DNA from: Bugula neritina
Lineage: Eukaryota > Bryozoa > Gymnolaemata > Cheilostomatida > Bugulidae
Direction: 5' to 3'
Assembly (NCBI GenBank): GCA_964035545.1
Contig: OZ037767.1
Coordinates: 9,414,207 to 9,478,206, forward strand
DNA: 64,000 nucleotides
Shown: positions 20,411 to 34,700 of the stretch, in pieces
Layout: the number at the start of each line of letters is the position of its first letter
Numbering within the stretch: position 1 is the stretch's first letter
Made by a program: the position numbers and the translations under genes
The notes under the pieces: model-generated
Told to the model about the DNA's origin: nothing
Database searches by the model: none
Seen by the model: only the letters and a program-made list of their open reading frames with translations

Positions 20411-20602
20411 CATTATCTCTGTGAGAAACTCCTGGTGGAAAGGGTTTTTGTTAAAGCTGGCTAAGGACTTATTTAAATGAGGCACAGGAGCAATTATGAC
20501 TGGATGCTTTTCCTAACATCACCAATGGCCTTTGACCGGGCTCGAGCCCATAACCTGTGTTCACTAGGCATACGCTCTAACCCCTAGACCACGGCTGCTC
20601 CG
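20411..20602 (-). mobile_element. tRNA-derived SINE, family 1, copy 1
   Basis: The right end, read on the minus strand, has an A-box-like TGGTCTAGGGG followed 40 bp later by a weak B-box-like GGGCTCGAGCCCG. The rest is a body shared with 44148-44341 and 61331-61524, including GAGGACTTATTTAAATGAGG-like sequence and TATGACTGGATGC. Together these mark a RNA polymerase III derived SINE. No target duplication was identified. Confidence 0.75.
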
Positions 20603-22671
20603 TTGTGCCCTTGCTAAGTGGCAGGCATTTATTTATATATGTTTCTTTCTCATATCAACTTGACTGCATTTTTATTTATTGTAGTTGCTTGTCATTTTTT
20701 TATGTTATTATGCAGATGTAGCCCAATTTTGCAAAAGCGCTAGGTGATAAGAAGTTGGAAGACATATAATTTGTACTTAAACAACCCTCGTGCTATTATA
20801 TTCTGAAAACATTCTTTTGGCTATCATCTTTTTGAAAACTTTTAAATGAAATAATTTATTTTAAATACAATTGCTGTAAAGTGTAAATAATATATATGCG
20901 GTAGCATTTTTCACTGATCTTGAGATTGCAGGCTATTTGTCTTCAGTTGGTCCATGTTAATGCTTTTAGAACTGGTTGGTACTATTCATTTTCAACTAAA
21001 GATGATAACTGTGGATAGTTACTTAAAAAGATATATATATTTTAGCATGAAAGTCTAATCTGTGTATGGGCCTTGTATGGATATAAAGAAATTTGTCGCT
21101 TTAATTATTCAATGTCCTGATTGTATGTGCAAGGGTTATGAGAGCATTGTTTTCAGTTTGTAAGTGTTGTTTGCATGTTTGCATTCATTGGGTACATGCA
21201 GCAAGAGGGTTATTGTCTCCTTGTATTTAAAATACATCCAACTTCTGGTTAAAAGATTCATTCCAGTTGATTTCAAAAACAACTTGTTAGCTTATTTGGT
21301 GATGTAGCCCGACATTTCCGTCAGGTTTGGTTCAGGCAAATCTATGCATGTGTTGTTCTTGTCAAACAAATGATTATACTTTGTGTATGTACTATGTATG
21401 TATGTTTTTTGCTTTCTTAGACTTATGGAACTTTAAAGTAGACTCTGCGAAGAATATGATCACTGGTTTTTATGTTGCTATCGGCTATGTGTTTTAAAAT
21501 TTATGTGTACTTAAGATAACATCTTGAGAGTTGAATGCAAATCTTTGTGTTTTCTTGCCTTCATAGAAGGATGCTTCCTCATAATTCCCATTATTAACCA
21601 TTGTACAGACTGTAAGAGACTCTTGCTAATTCAACCAATCAACATTGGTGAAATTTACAGTTCGAATAGAAAAGAACATTGATTATACAAAATAATCGTT
21701 CCTATTTTTTAGCCTACACAAAAATCAGGCATTGTGATATGCAACAGAAAACATTAAAAAGTAACACATTTGATGAGAGCTGTTCAAATACACTTTGAAG
21801 AAGATTTTCTGACTAGAGGGGTCATTTTAGTGACTGTGTTTGCGTCCCAAGACAAGAGGGGACTAAAATTGCTGTCAAAATAACATCCCAATAACATAGA
21901 CCAAAAACTTGACCAAAAAGTATTTAATTACGAATCGGTTTACACATTTGAAAAAGTATATCCAGCGAGGTTGAAAATGCCAGTTCAACATTAGTAATAG
22001 ATAGTACATAGAACGTTATTCACTAATTAGAATCTATAAAGTAACATAAACTTGCTTCACACAACTATGATAATATGGAGTAAATAAATTCAAAGCCTGA
22101 GCTGCACCAACATTCTACAAAGTTCTTTCTAAAGCAGTAGCATGGAGAAATTCGTCTATGAGAAGACTGTTGAGTTGTCACCAATGGCTGATGACTAGAG
22201 CTAAATAGTAGGCAGAATGCAGCAGTGTATCAGTGGATGATAGAGAACTTTGCTGCTGACACGTGGCATACCTTGACGGTATACTACAGCTACCCAATAC
22301 AGTGTACATCAGAAATCTCCCCATTGATGTCTATGGTTGCAAACCTATAAAAAAACAGAAAACACGAGCCTTAGAAGCTGACGATGAAGTGCGATTTTAT
22401 TGTGAGATCTACTTCAAATGTATAACAAAAAATAGTCTGTTCATGAAAATGAAAGCAACCTGTTCCATGTTTTTAGAAAGTAGATAAAACAATCAATATA
22501 GAGATGCTATAATTAAAGACATTATAACATTATTGGTTCATGGCATTATACCACCCCTCTTACCTTGACTAAGAGACCAGATGCTTCAAGTTCTCATAAA
22601 CCATTCTTCGGACTATAATCTATAGAACACATAAAACTCAGCATGTAATATAACGCAATCAGAAACATTAT
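20603..22671. other. intergenic, nothing recognised
   Basis: No conserved coding exon was recognised. A 74-codon plus-strand frame at 22263-22487 has no recognised similarity and no splice context that supports it. The SNAPC4 polyadenylation signal marks the right edge. Confidence 0.45.
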
Positions 22672-22677
22672 TTTATT
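22672..22677 (-). promoter_or_regulatory. polyadenylation signal AATAAA of SNAPC4
   Basis: AATAAA on the minus strand lies about 95 bp past the predicted SNAPC4 stop codon at 22771, the expected place for a 3' end signal. Confidence 0.6.
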
Positions 22678-22770
22678 ATGAGCTTTGCTTCACATAACTC
22701 CAATTCAATTTCCGCATCTGCTGGTATCAGGCACCTGTTCGTGCCAGGCACTTACCAGTGTTAACACATG

Positions 22771-25700
22771 TCACAAATACTCTGAAACCCAACACTCACC
22801 CTCATCCTTGTCCGAGTCGTCTAGATTTTCTTCTGAATCAGACTCTTGCATCTCCCTATCAGCTACTGTTTCATTTATTTGCTCAGAAGAAATATTCTGC
22901 GGTTTTCCGGAAGAAAGTTGCATTGAGCTAACATCTCTCTTAACACGCTTTTCACTTGAAATGAACTCTGTCTCACTCAGCTTCCGCTTCTGAGTTATAT
23001 TCATGATTGAGGAGGTACTGTCTGTAATACTCGTATTACTATGAGGAATGTTGTTCGATTTTGACATAGCTGACTTCAAAACAGCTTCAACTGATGAACT
23101 TGCTGACTTATTTCTTTCCAAGCAACTAATAAGTTGACTTGGAGGCATTTGCTTTCTAAATGAAGGAGCTGGATTTGAAAACATGGAAGTAGAGGCAGGT
23201 GCTAGTCTCTGCAGTTTGGCTGAAGAGTTTGAGGGGAATTCATGTTCCAGAGATTCTACGGATGATTTACGTTTTGCAATACGAGTATGTACTTCATGCT
23301 GAGAGCTCTGAGGGAATTCTGTGCGTGTGGACACACCTTCAGTTGTCGAGTCTCTTGACTGAGTACAATAAACTATGCTAGAAGAAGTACTAGTAAATGT
23401 TTTAATAGATGGTGCGGTTGATAGACCAGTAGTAGGTGTTTTGGTAGAACCATTATCCAACACACTTTGACCTTGAGCCACAGGTGAGTCACGAGCAGAG
23501 AGATATACTTTTACCACTTCATACTCCTCTAAAACATAGTAACACAGACTTTGCTATCATACTAGATATAGAGACTAAGTAAAACCTAGTACTTAAACAC
23601 ATATATTCTACTGCAGAGGATGAGCTATTGGTGAGGAATTTCTTAGTTATTAGCGGCATTTTCAAAGGGTCTTTTTTTAAAAAAGACGGTTCTCAGTTTT
23701 TGTTCCATTGTATACTTTATGGTTAGATTCTGCTGAGGAAAAAATAGCATAATGATGCAATTTCAAATTATTTTACTGGACAGGTTAGAATCCCGACAGT
23801 GCCTATAACTTAAACTATTTTAAGCTTATTTCAAATAGAAAAAAGTTTAAAGCTTCTATAAGTTCAAAGGTCAGCATTTTAGTAATGAGACATAGATTAA
23901 TATTAAAGATGAATATTCAACAATCACCAAATAGCTATACATCCAGTTAATTAGTGAGCCATAACTTTCCTGCTTCTAAAAATTGGCATATCCAAGGTTA
24001 TACAAGACCAGTCTAGCCAAGTATATAAGAGCTTGGACTACCGCAGATTTGTCCATATTTTAAGATAAATTTGAAAAGCAAGTAACGTTTAAATGATTAT
24101 TTTCTACCTTGGCTCCTTTGCTGTTCGCGTTGACTCAATTTGGATTGCGAAGTTTCTGTAGGCTGGCCCATAGCCTTTTTCTGGAGTTCATTCAATATAA
24201 TAGAGGTTACATCTTTTGGCAAAAACTTCTTCCGAGAAGAGCCACCCATTTGGCAAACAGGGTTACCCGATGGTGGTAAAGGCTGGTGCGACACCTGAAA
24301 ATAGAATTAATTACTGATAAGAAAGTTTAGAATGCAAATAAATTTATTCTATCAGTATTGGCTATTAGTTTTTCTGTTCTGCTATTAATTACTTTTTATC
24401 AGTTATTTTTATTCTATGCTGAGCATAGACACAGAATAGACATGACATGGACAAGTAAATGACATGATATAGACATATATGTGATATAGAAGAGATATAA
24501 CATAGAAGAGATATAACCTAGAATAGACATGACATAAAATAGACATGACATAGAATAGATATATTATATGATAACATATATTGATACACTGCAAGTTGGT
24601 GCCAACTGTATGAGGTCGGGTCTGAATAAGTATGTGACTATAGAACACAGATCTTGCAGTTGAACTGTGATAATAGTCAAAGTAAGAGTATTACCTAAAC
24701 TAATAATAGGTGAGCAAGTCACAGTAACAATAGTCACAGTAGCAGTAGTCACAGTAGCAATATCACAGTAGCAATAGTCACAGTAGCAATAGTCACAGTA
24801 GCAATAGTCACAGTAGCAATAGTCACAGTAGCAATAGTCACAGTAGCAATAGTCACAGTAACAATAGTCACAGTAGCAGTAGTCACAGTAACAATAGTCA
24901 CAGTAGCAATAGTCACAGATCAGCAATGGCAGTTGTTATGAAGAGGTCACAAGGCATTTACTAGCCAGGCATTAAAAATCTCCAACTTTACAAATGAGAT
25001 TGATAACAACTTTATATCTTGGAAGCTAGACAATAAAACTCCAACAGAAACTTGAGAAGTTGGGATTAGTGCTAGAGTTCTACATAATAGGCAGAAAATT
25101 TGTTCAGCTTACTTCACTTTGCACAGTCGATGAAGAGGACTTTGTATGATTTGCAGCCCCATAGTTCATCGCCTGGTAGATTACAGCCCGAGGGTTAGCC
25201 TGACTCAGCACAGCCGGCCAGAAGAACAAAGACTTGACCCTGCAAAATGTGAAGTATCATACAGTACCGCTTTGTACACCACTTCATACAGTACTTCATA
25301 CGCAGACCCAACTTCACGTAGGTTTGGTCAGGTACAATATTTTAAAAATTTGTTCTCAAATTTAAAATCATACAATAAGAGGAAATAAATTAGGCGATCA
25401 AAGATAATTTATTTGATCCACGATTTTATATAATCTTATTTGATCTTATGATCACGAAACTTGTTACGTTTTCTGTTGGCACATATTTCTTCATGAACAT
25501 AAAAATATTGGACAAAGTTTGCCAAAAAGAAATTTCCAAAAAATTCAAATTTGAAAGCAACTTTAGTCTAAAACTTGGAAAACCCAACAGGTTCTAGCTA
25601 CATTCTAAAATTCTTGACAATTTTTACAAGATGCTTAGCCAGGAACAAACATTTTCTAAACTGCAATACTTTAATAGACTAACCAGTCTAGGACCTGCAT

Positions 25701-28700
25701 ATGCACATGATTATACCAACAAGCATATGCCAAAATTTTCCAAATTTTGTAAAACAAATATTTATGTCCGACACTATGCATGTGGACAAGCACAGAGGTC
25801 ATATCCTATAGAGTGGTTATGCAAGGGTCAATCTCTTCTCCCCCACTGCTAGACCAGTTTAATAAAATGCACATAGTTTCTGACATTGTGAACGCAACAA
25901 TTAGCTTCTATTGCCCCTTCAACAGACCGCTCTTGCGACTACCCTCACTTGTTGCCGTAACACCAGCCTTCACTCACTCACTTTTCACTCAATTCTTTGT
26001 ATTCTTTAGTCAACTTCAACTTGGAGATGAATTGCTCAGCTTTAAAAGAGTCATCTGCATTTCCTAGATTCCTATAATGTCGCAATTTGGCTCTGCTCTT
26101 TTGAAAACAGCTGAAAATATTCATTAGAAATAAAGACACTTGTAACAAAGTAAATATCTACTTCATTTGAGAAATCTTAAATTATTGACAACCAATTCTT
26201 AATCTCAATACAACTGCAACCAGTTTAGGAAAACAGGTCCAACTCAGTAGCTCCGAGTCAGTCAGTCTGCTCAGCTTGAACTCTGTTCAATCCCAGGCCA
26301 TTTCCTTAGTCAAAAAACCTGATGGGTTTAGGCTGATGCTAGTGGGTGTAGGTACTAGTTCACTGTGAGAATCAGCAATATAACAGGTTGGAAAAGTACT
26401 AGTTGACATTTACCAGTAGTAAGTTTACCTACAACCACTATAGTCAAACTCCCGTTCAACCGGCATCCCAGTTGGACTGCACTGAACTCAAGACACAGCA
26501 ACAGATTAAAGTTCTACATTAGTGGAACTAAGCCAGTTGTTTTCACATGGTTCCTAAGATATTAGGTGGGAAATAAGGTTTTATTTATCACAACATCACA
26601 CTAATCACACACTGAATAACTACTACTCACTAGAAAGCAGAAAGGCTGATCTGATTGGGCGGCAGCAGATAAGGTAGTTCTTTATTCAGTGTCAGATCTT
26701 TCTTGTGCTCATAACTTGCACGGAGATCATTTAGTTCTGTACTTTTCAGTGTACTCTAAATCATGCGACAGCAAAAGAAGATGACTTCTTTGGCATTTAC
26801 ACTACTATATATGCTTTCCTTATAGCATGGTTTATATAAGCAAGGCAGGTCTAAATAATCAAACTGTATAAAACTTAACTTTACAGCTAGGCCAACACTA
26901 GTCAAACACTTTTAGAATATACTCAACTGGGACTACATTTAGTGTAATTAGTTTTCCAGTAATTTACCTGTACTGCAAACACCAATATGGGAAGTACCCT
27001 TAAATGGTAAAGTGCAATATCAATTCTATAGAAGGACTATCATGATGTTTCCACTTCTTTGAATGCATTTATGGTTGTGGTATGAATTAATTTATGGCTA
27101 TGGGTTCATTGATGCAACTGTTCCCAAACATCAATAATAAATCCATTTACATAATGTGAAGCAATGGAAACACAGTATATAAGGGAACAAGCTAGATGAC
27201 TCACTTTTTCAATCAGGTTTGAATAGCAGTGATGTGCTTCAGGGGAGAGACAGTTAGGTTTATGACCACTCAGAATATCAATAATATTAGTTTCAACATC
27301 AGATCGACCTCGGTGGGGAGTCTGAACATGAGTGGGTGACTGCACTTTATCCGCTGTCGCATCTATCACCTTCAAAGTGATGGCTCTCAGCGTGGAATCT
27401 CGTTCCTTCAAGAAAAACACAGTGCCAGTGTGTTGAAATACAATGGCAGTACCTACTACCACAATACCTACTATCACAGTGAACACTTTAACAGCACCAC
27501 AATGCAACCAACCTTAGTAACTTCATATTTATAAACTTTTACAAAAAGCATTTTCATAAACTTTAATATAAAACATTATTTTAATGTTTAGAAAGGAGAG
27601 TATTTACCTTCATATGTTGACGGAGCAGCATTCGCTTTGCCTCCAGAATGTCAAGTACAGAGTTTTTTGTTAGACTGGCATCAGGTTTGTCTAGCAACAG
27701 TCGTATGCTCTTCCTCTGCAATACAAGGCTTTATTATGTAGAGAATTATTCAACTCTAAATACTAACATGGTAGTAATACTAGATTAACACTAGAGAACT
27801 TGTGGTTAGAGAGAATTCTTATTAAATCGAATGAATGGCTCTCAACTAATGGAAAAACAACTGATGCATAGAATGCAGTAAATCATGGAACTCTCCTTAC
27901 ATAAACACAAATGACATAGCAAGTTGTCACAGTATCTGCAAGACATCAAGTGGCACTGTGAGACAATGCTGGTCCTTTTTAATCAGCTAATAAAATTTAA
28001 GTTATCAACACAAGTACTAAGGTAATACTCATGTTTTGTTAAATTAAGTAATTGCTGCTAAGACTACCGCAATGTTTTGCTAGACCTAAATTTAAAAAAT
28101 GCCAAAAACAAGTTTTGCTCAACTAAGAATTCTTATTACTCCGAGTAATATTTACGGTGCAAGTCAAATTAACCTAAAATTAATTGCATATAAGAAGGTC
28201 TTGCCAGACAGCTTAGTGCTGAAATCTCACTATGGCCAAATAAATTTTCAACATTATTATCATCACCTTATAGTTGAACTATAGTAGAGGCCAGTTTCAA
28301 CAAATGAAACTCAATGAAAACCTTCACACAAAACATAAAGCTTTGATAAACTACAAGGTACTAGACAACTATGACGTGACATGTATGCTAACTCACCAAA
28401 GTAGACATGACTGGGAGAGATACAGCATCAAACACCGGATAACCCAACAGCAACTGATGTAAAAAGCTTTCAGTCAGACTCTGGGTCACACAGGTCATCT
28501 CTATACTGTCTAAAATGAGTGGATGGTGAGGTGATTAGAAACAGTGACTACACACATCGAGTGTATAACTCCTACTTATAAACTCAAGGTGTAGCAGCAA
28601 AACATATTAATCCTATAACAAAGATAGCCTTCATCCTGATGCAGTCACAAAAAGCACCACCACTGTAACGGCACCAAGTTCCCCCATTCATGATAATGGT

Positions 28701-31700
28701 ATAATTTCATCTATTTTTAGCAAAGTGAATAATGTGAACTCAAAGAGAAGATTGCAAGTGGCCTAATAACAATGTATTACATAACAATGTATCTGGCAAC
28801 AACAAAATGATGAGAATGATAATGTTACTAACTAGAGGAGTTTCGAGAGAAAACTCTTGAATTCGCCACAATTGATCCCGTTCTATTCTTTCTTGCACTC
28901 TCTCTCCAAACTATAGGCTGTGCGTATTCAGAATTATAGATTCTATTTCTTTTTCTTTCTCTGGTACTCTTTCTTGTTTCAGAGTCATCTACTGATTTCT
29001 CGGCAGCGCTTGGATTTTTCTGTTCCATCTGCTGCATATCGTTCATTTTATGCTGACCTGTGAAAGTATAATCTACAGAATGAATTTGATAAAACATTGG
29101 TGCACCAGTACTCACTCAGATGGGTATAATTACAGAATAATTTTGGTGAAATATTATACAATCTGTCAGGCAAGAAATAACATATAACAGTAAGTGAATA
29201 AATTAACAGTTGCAGCAGTTACTAAAGTCAGCATAGCTTGCAGTTGAATCTCCATCATTTCAACCATAAACTGCCTTTCACACTTACGAGGCGAAGCGTA
29301 ACTCTGCACACCTACCTTCTTCAAAATACTTGTTGGTAACAACTCCCTGGTCCTTTCTTTTCTTCAATAACTTGAGTCGCTGAGTAATACTGTTACCAAA
29401 CCGTTGAGGGAAATGCTCTTCTCTTAGTTTGGAAATATCATCTAAAGATTCCGAGAAAGAGAGGACAACTCAGTTAACTGATATGGACTCGCACTCACAG
29501 GTAGAGAGATATTTCATTCTAATAGCAGACAAAGGTGCACTAACTAACTCACTCTATTAAGGAGTAGAAGCGGGGAGACTTACATTTCCTTTTGCTGTAA
29601 ACATCCGTGTTTTCAGCCGCATCATTGTCATATTCCACCAAGTAGTCATACAGTATTTTGTCTTCTTCCAACGACCAACGCATGAACTTCTTCTCTGGGT
29701 GCAAACTAGTGTGCCAGCGATCTCTACACGCACTGGAGTTGCGAGTCTTGACATCAGCAGCAATGTAGAGCCACCGTCTGCCACTGTCGATTCTGTCACC
29801 ATACAATGCCACTGCACTCACCAAAGCCTACACAGTGATATTGAAAGGTGACACCAGCTGTGACAGTTGACTGTACAAAAACGTAGTAAAATCCACACAC
29901 CGTGCACTCAGTAGGGGTAACGGGGGCACAACGGGCCGAATTTTGCAATTTTTGCTCTCATTTGTCTGTTTTTCAAGTTACTAGTTCAATAATCTCTAGT
30001 CTTAATGCTGCATGTGTTGTCTATTACAGGTATCAGTTTGCTGTTTCTAGCTCTCTCACAACTTTCAGAATAACATAATTTTCATGATGAAAAAATTGAC
30101 CCATTATGCCCCGGTACCAGGGTACAATAGGCCACTGGGTGGGACACAACAAATATATTGAAACTTTGCGTATTTTGTTACATCTGATCTTTATTTATTT
30201 AATATTACAAATATATAAAGATACTTTTTTAGATCTACAGCAAAATTTATGTTTTAGCTGTACAGTTTGTGCCACTACCGATAGCAGAGGAAGGCAAAAT
30301 CAAACGCACATAACTCGGTTCTACAGTGCCATTATCATTACTGTTTAAAACTGAAAATGTTTTTTCATTTTCACTTCAGATGAATTTTTATCAAAAAAAA
30401 CTTTAGTAACATGTACTACAAAATTCGGAGTGGACTTTTTTCTATGAACTGTAGCTAAGGTGCATGGCTGAGGTTTGTGACTGGAGTACGGAAGGGAGAG
30501 GGGGGGGGCAGCAAATGAGCAAATCACAGTTTATTTTAGTCAAATACATGTATATTCTCTCAATGATATAATATATAATGAATATCATGACTATCTACTA
30601 GTAGCAACAGCAGAGTGTTTTGTATTATGTATAAAATGGCAAAGCTTTAACCTCACCAGACGTATATATTAGGGGAGCTTCACCTTGTAGTTTGGTAGTC
30701 TTACCATGATGTCGTTGATATTTTACAAAAAGGTCAGAAATGGCTATATCTATAGATTTTAGTAACATTTCAACCAAATTTTTTGGGCAAACAAACTAAT
30801 AAGTGATCAGGGTGCGATAATCAGGTGGCCCATTGTACCCCGGTCAGCGTGACACATTGTGCCCCGTGTGGCCAAATTGAAAATAAATGTGCCTCAAGGA
30901 AAATTTATTTTAGAGTTTGCTGTAGAGACAAGCATGGGCAACATTATCAGTAAAATCTAGGCTTGTTGCCTTTTGGTGTAAAAAGTTATAAAACTTCAAC
31001 GGCATCTTAAAAAATTTACAAAAAGTAGGTAAAAACAGTTTTTGACTCGCCTTTTCAACACGTATGTTCCGCAAAGGCTGAATAATTATGTCAATATCTT
31101 TTTATGAAAGAAAAATCACAACTCCAAGTCAATAAGTTCTCTCACAATTTGGCTGGTTTTTTGTACCCCTATGACCGCTGTGCCCCCGTTACCCCTATAC
31201 ACACACCATGAACAATCTGTATACACACAGTAAGCGCATTGCAGTAACTGCACAAAAGTTATTAACATGGTCACTGATATCCAATCCATTGTTTTGTAAT
31301 TGGTTAAACCCAAATGAAAATTGACATAAAAATAGTAAATTATATTTGTAACTTATTGAACTAAAACAGCACTAAAAGTTTTGAAATAAACATATACAAA
31401 TCACAATTACCAACTTTTTTATTTAAATACCGTAAAATGGGGTAACTTTAGCCACTTGGGGTAACTTTGGCCACTTTGGAAAAAATGTTTAAAATGTAGC
31501 TGGTGCTATATCTATGAAGTCTAAAGATATTTTAATTGTATATATGCACTGACTGCAGATTGGTGCATCCTATTCCTGAAAAATAATTGATATACTTATT
31601 TGCTGCTTCTCGCTGTCAGCCATTTTCAATTTCCTGTTTGACAACAAGATTTTCAGCGCTGTCCAACTTTAATCTATTTGAAGGCATTAGAAAAGCCGGA

Positions 31701-34700
31701 CTCATTTTCTTTTTTGTATTAAAGAACTTTGGTAAGTATTTAACCAGGATATTTGTAATTTAGGTAAATAAATTGAAATCCAAAATTAAAATATGTGTCT
31801 TGAATTCACTGTGTACAATTTTTGACGAATTTGGAGTAACTTTGGCCATGACTAAATGGTACTCCAAAGTAGGTTTCTGGCAGCGCTGCGAATTTTCTGT
31901 TACTTCAGACACATAGTACATTACTCTCTAAAGGCACAATCATTTGATTCACCTATACCCAATGCTTTAGTTATATATTTGAAACAACTTAGAGTCCGAA
32001 ATATGAAATAATTACATGGGGAATTATGCATTTTTGTTCCCAGACAGCAATTTTGTGTTTAATGTTTTTTTTTTATATAAGAATTTGACCATGCATTGTA
32101 AAATGTATTTTTCAAGACAATTATACTCAGAAAATATTAAAGAAAAGTAATATCTCCAAGATATGGTATATCTGAGGAGATCATTGGTTTTGCTTTATTC
32201 ACAAGAATTGGCAGCTGGAAAGTCTTGACAAGAAGTGACTAGAAATATGATATTACCAAAGGAACACTACAAAACAGAGCCGCATGAAGACACAAGCTGA
32301 AGCCTGGACGCCAAACTGTGTTATCACAAGTAGAGGAGGTAGCCATTGTTGACCATACCTACTACAAAGCTGGCTCAATGGGGCTTTCCATTAGATAAAA
32401 CAGACTTTCGAATAATAGTCAAGACCTATTTTGACAAATGTGAGAGAAGAGTACAACATTTCAAAGGCAACTACCCTCAAGATCACTGGAGTCTCAGTTT
32501 TATGTCAAGACATAAAGATAGCTTGTCTCACAGGTTGTGCCAAAACATAGCACCGGAATGGGCAACAGTTAATTCTGAAGACAATACGCATTATTTAAAA
32601 AATCTACAGACAACTGCTACAGCCTATAGTTTGAAAGGGCATACTTGAATTTAAGATTAAATTCAATGAAATTTGAACTTGTACAGTGATTTATTCAATG
32701 TTGCCAGCAAATCACATGATTTTTTATACATATACAAAAGTTTTTACATTTAATAACAATGTACCTCGAATAACTGTGGTTTCAATGCAATAATTACACT
32801 ATTATAGCTTGCATTTTGTCTAAAATAATTTTTTTTTGTAGTAATGAAGTTGAATAATGTTGTTCTTTAATTTCTAACTGGCTAAAAAAGCTCCAAGTGC
32901 TGCTAACTTTAGCTACATGGAGAATAACGACACCGGCCAAAGTTACCCCGAAAATAGGGTAACTTTGGCCACCTACTTTTTTTAATGCCACAGGAGATCT
33001 AGCAGTCCCAAACTGCAAATGGTTTTTTCATTTAGTGCATATGTTGATAAGCTTCATTTAGCATCCAAAAATTTTAAAGAATATTGTAATCCTTTCATAT
33101 GACACCCAAAATATGTCTCAAAACGGCCAATGTTACCCCATTTTACGGTATAGATATATGTTGAACATTTAATAACAGAAAATTTGTAATCTAAGGGCAT
33201 GGATTACGTTATGAAATAATACCAACAAATCAACTTTAAAAACAAAAATATGTTATTATATTACCTGATCTTCTTTCTGAGTCCATGGTCTCCTTTTACA
33301 CATCTCCATGTTTTCCCATCTGCTCTTACACTCATTTGGAGTCATCTCTCCTACTTTCCAGGCAACTGTAACGAGAACAGGTAAGGCAACTAATAAAATC
33401 ATAATGGGAAGTATTTAACAACTACCACAGACAGACAGACAGACAGAGCAACGTCAAGTGAACATAGAACCAACCCTTGTCCCAGCTGATTACATCCTCT
33501 CTACCAATATAGTTGTCTAGGTATTCACAGAGAGTTCTTTCCTTTTCTTGCGTCCAAGGTGCTGTCTCATAGTCATTCAGTGCCTGCTGATATCTTTGCA
33601 GACAAATGAAGGGCGTTCGATCAGTCTATCAGTAAAACAACCACACTGATACCTTAGCAAGACATACAAACAGGAGATCTGCCGAGAAGGCATATAATAT
33701 ATATTACTTTGTATGGCACAGTGTATGTTACAGTGTATACTACAGTGTATACTACAATGCATACTACAATGTATACTACAATGTATACTACAGTGTACAC
33801 TGTAGTATACATTGTAGTATGCATTGTAGTATACACTGGAGTCTACGCTGTAGTATACACTGTAGTATACACATTAGTATACATTGTAGTATGCATTGTA
33901 GTATACACTGTAGTATACAATGTATACTACAGTGTATACTACAGTGTATACTACAGTGTATACTACAGTGTATACTACAGTGTATACTACAGTGTATACT
34001 ACAGTGTATACTACAGTGTATACTACAGTGTATACTACAGTGTATACTACAGTGTATACTACAGTGTATACTACAGTGTATACTACAGTGCTCACACTTG
34101 AAGAAACTTACTCCCAACTCATCAGCCACCTGACACCAGCTCTGATGTCCATGTTTTTGAATGAGTTCTTTGAGTTTCACATCTTCAGAGGCAGACCAGA
34201 GACTCCGGTTGATTACTGGGTTGCAGATGTTACGATACAGATTGATGCAGGACTCGGTTGAAAAAGCTCCTTCCAACTACATCATTGTACATGAATAATA
34301 CACAATGATAGCTACAGCACATGTATACAGAAACAGTAACTGAAAGAAAGGAGGAAAATGCAGTATGACCATTACTTTACGCCGTTTTGTTGTGATACGT
34401 ATTAGTTGTAAAGCTACTGACTATAGAGTGTGAACTTTAACCAATACATCATCCAATGAACAACATACATTTAATTATCATAATATTATACGTAGTATGT
34501 ATAATATACACTTATAGCATAAAACTAAATGCAGCATGGATAAATTGAAAATATACTAACATACTTATACCACAGCAAACACCATGATTATTGGTGCAAA
34601 GCAAAAATGCTACTTCAATATAATGGCAAGTGAGTCTAACAAGTAGTTTGGTGAAATGTTGACTGACTAAATGTGAAAAAATTTTCTATAATAAAGTTTA

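Noticed and set aside
22263-22487. 74-codon plus-strand frame
   Set aside because: No recognised similarity, no supporting splice sites, and ordinary length for chance in this DNA.
24564-24926. CDYCY-repeat open frame
   Set aside because: It comes from a 15-bp intronic minisatellite; no splice or start context supports translation.
33709-34276. Long repeat-coded frames on both strands (VYYS and CSIH types)
   Set aside because: They arise from the 12-bp array; only 34112-34276 is a real SNAPC4 exon.
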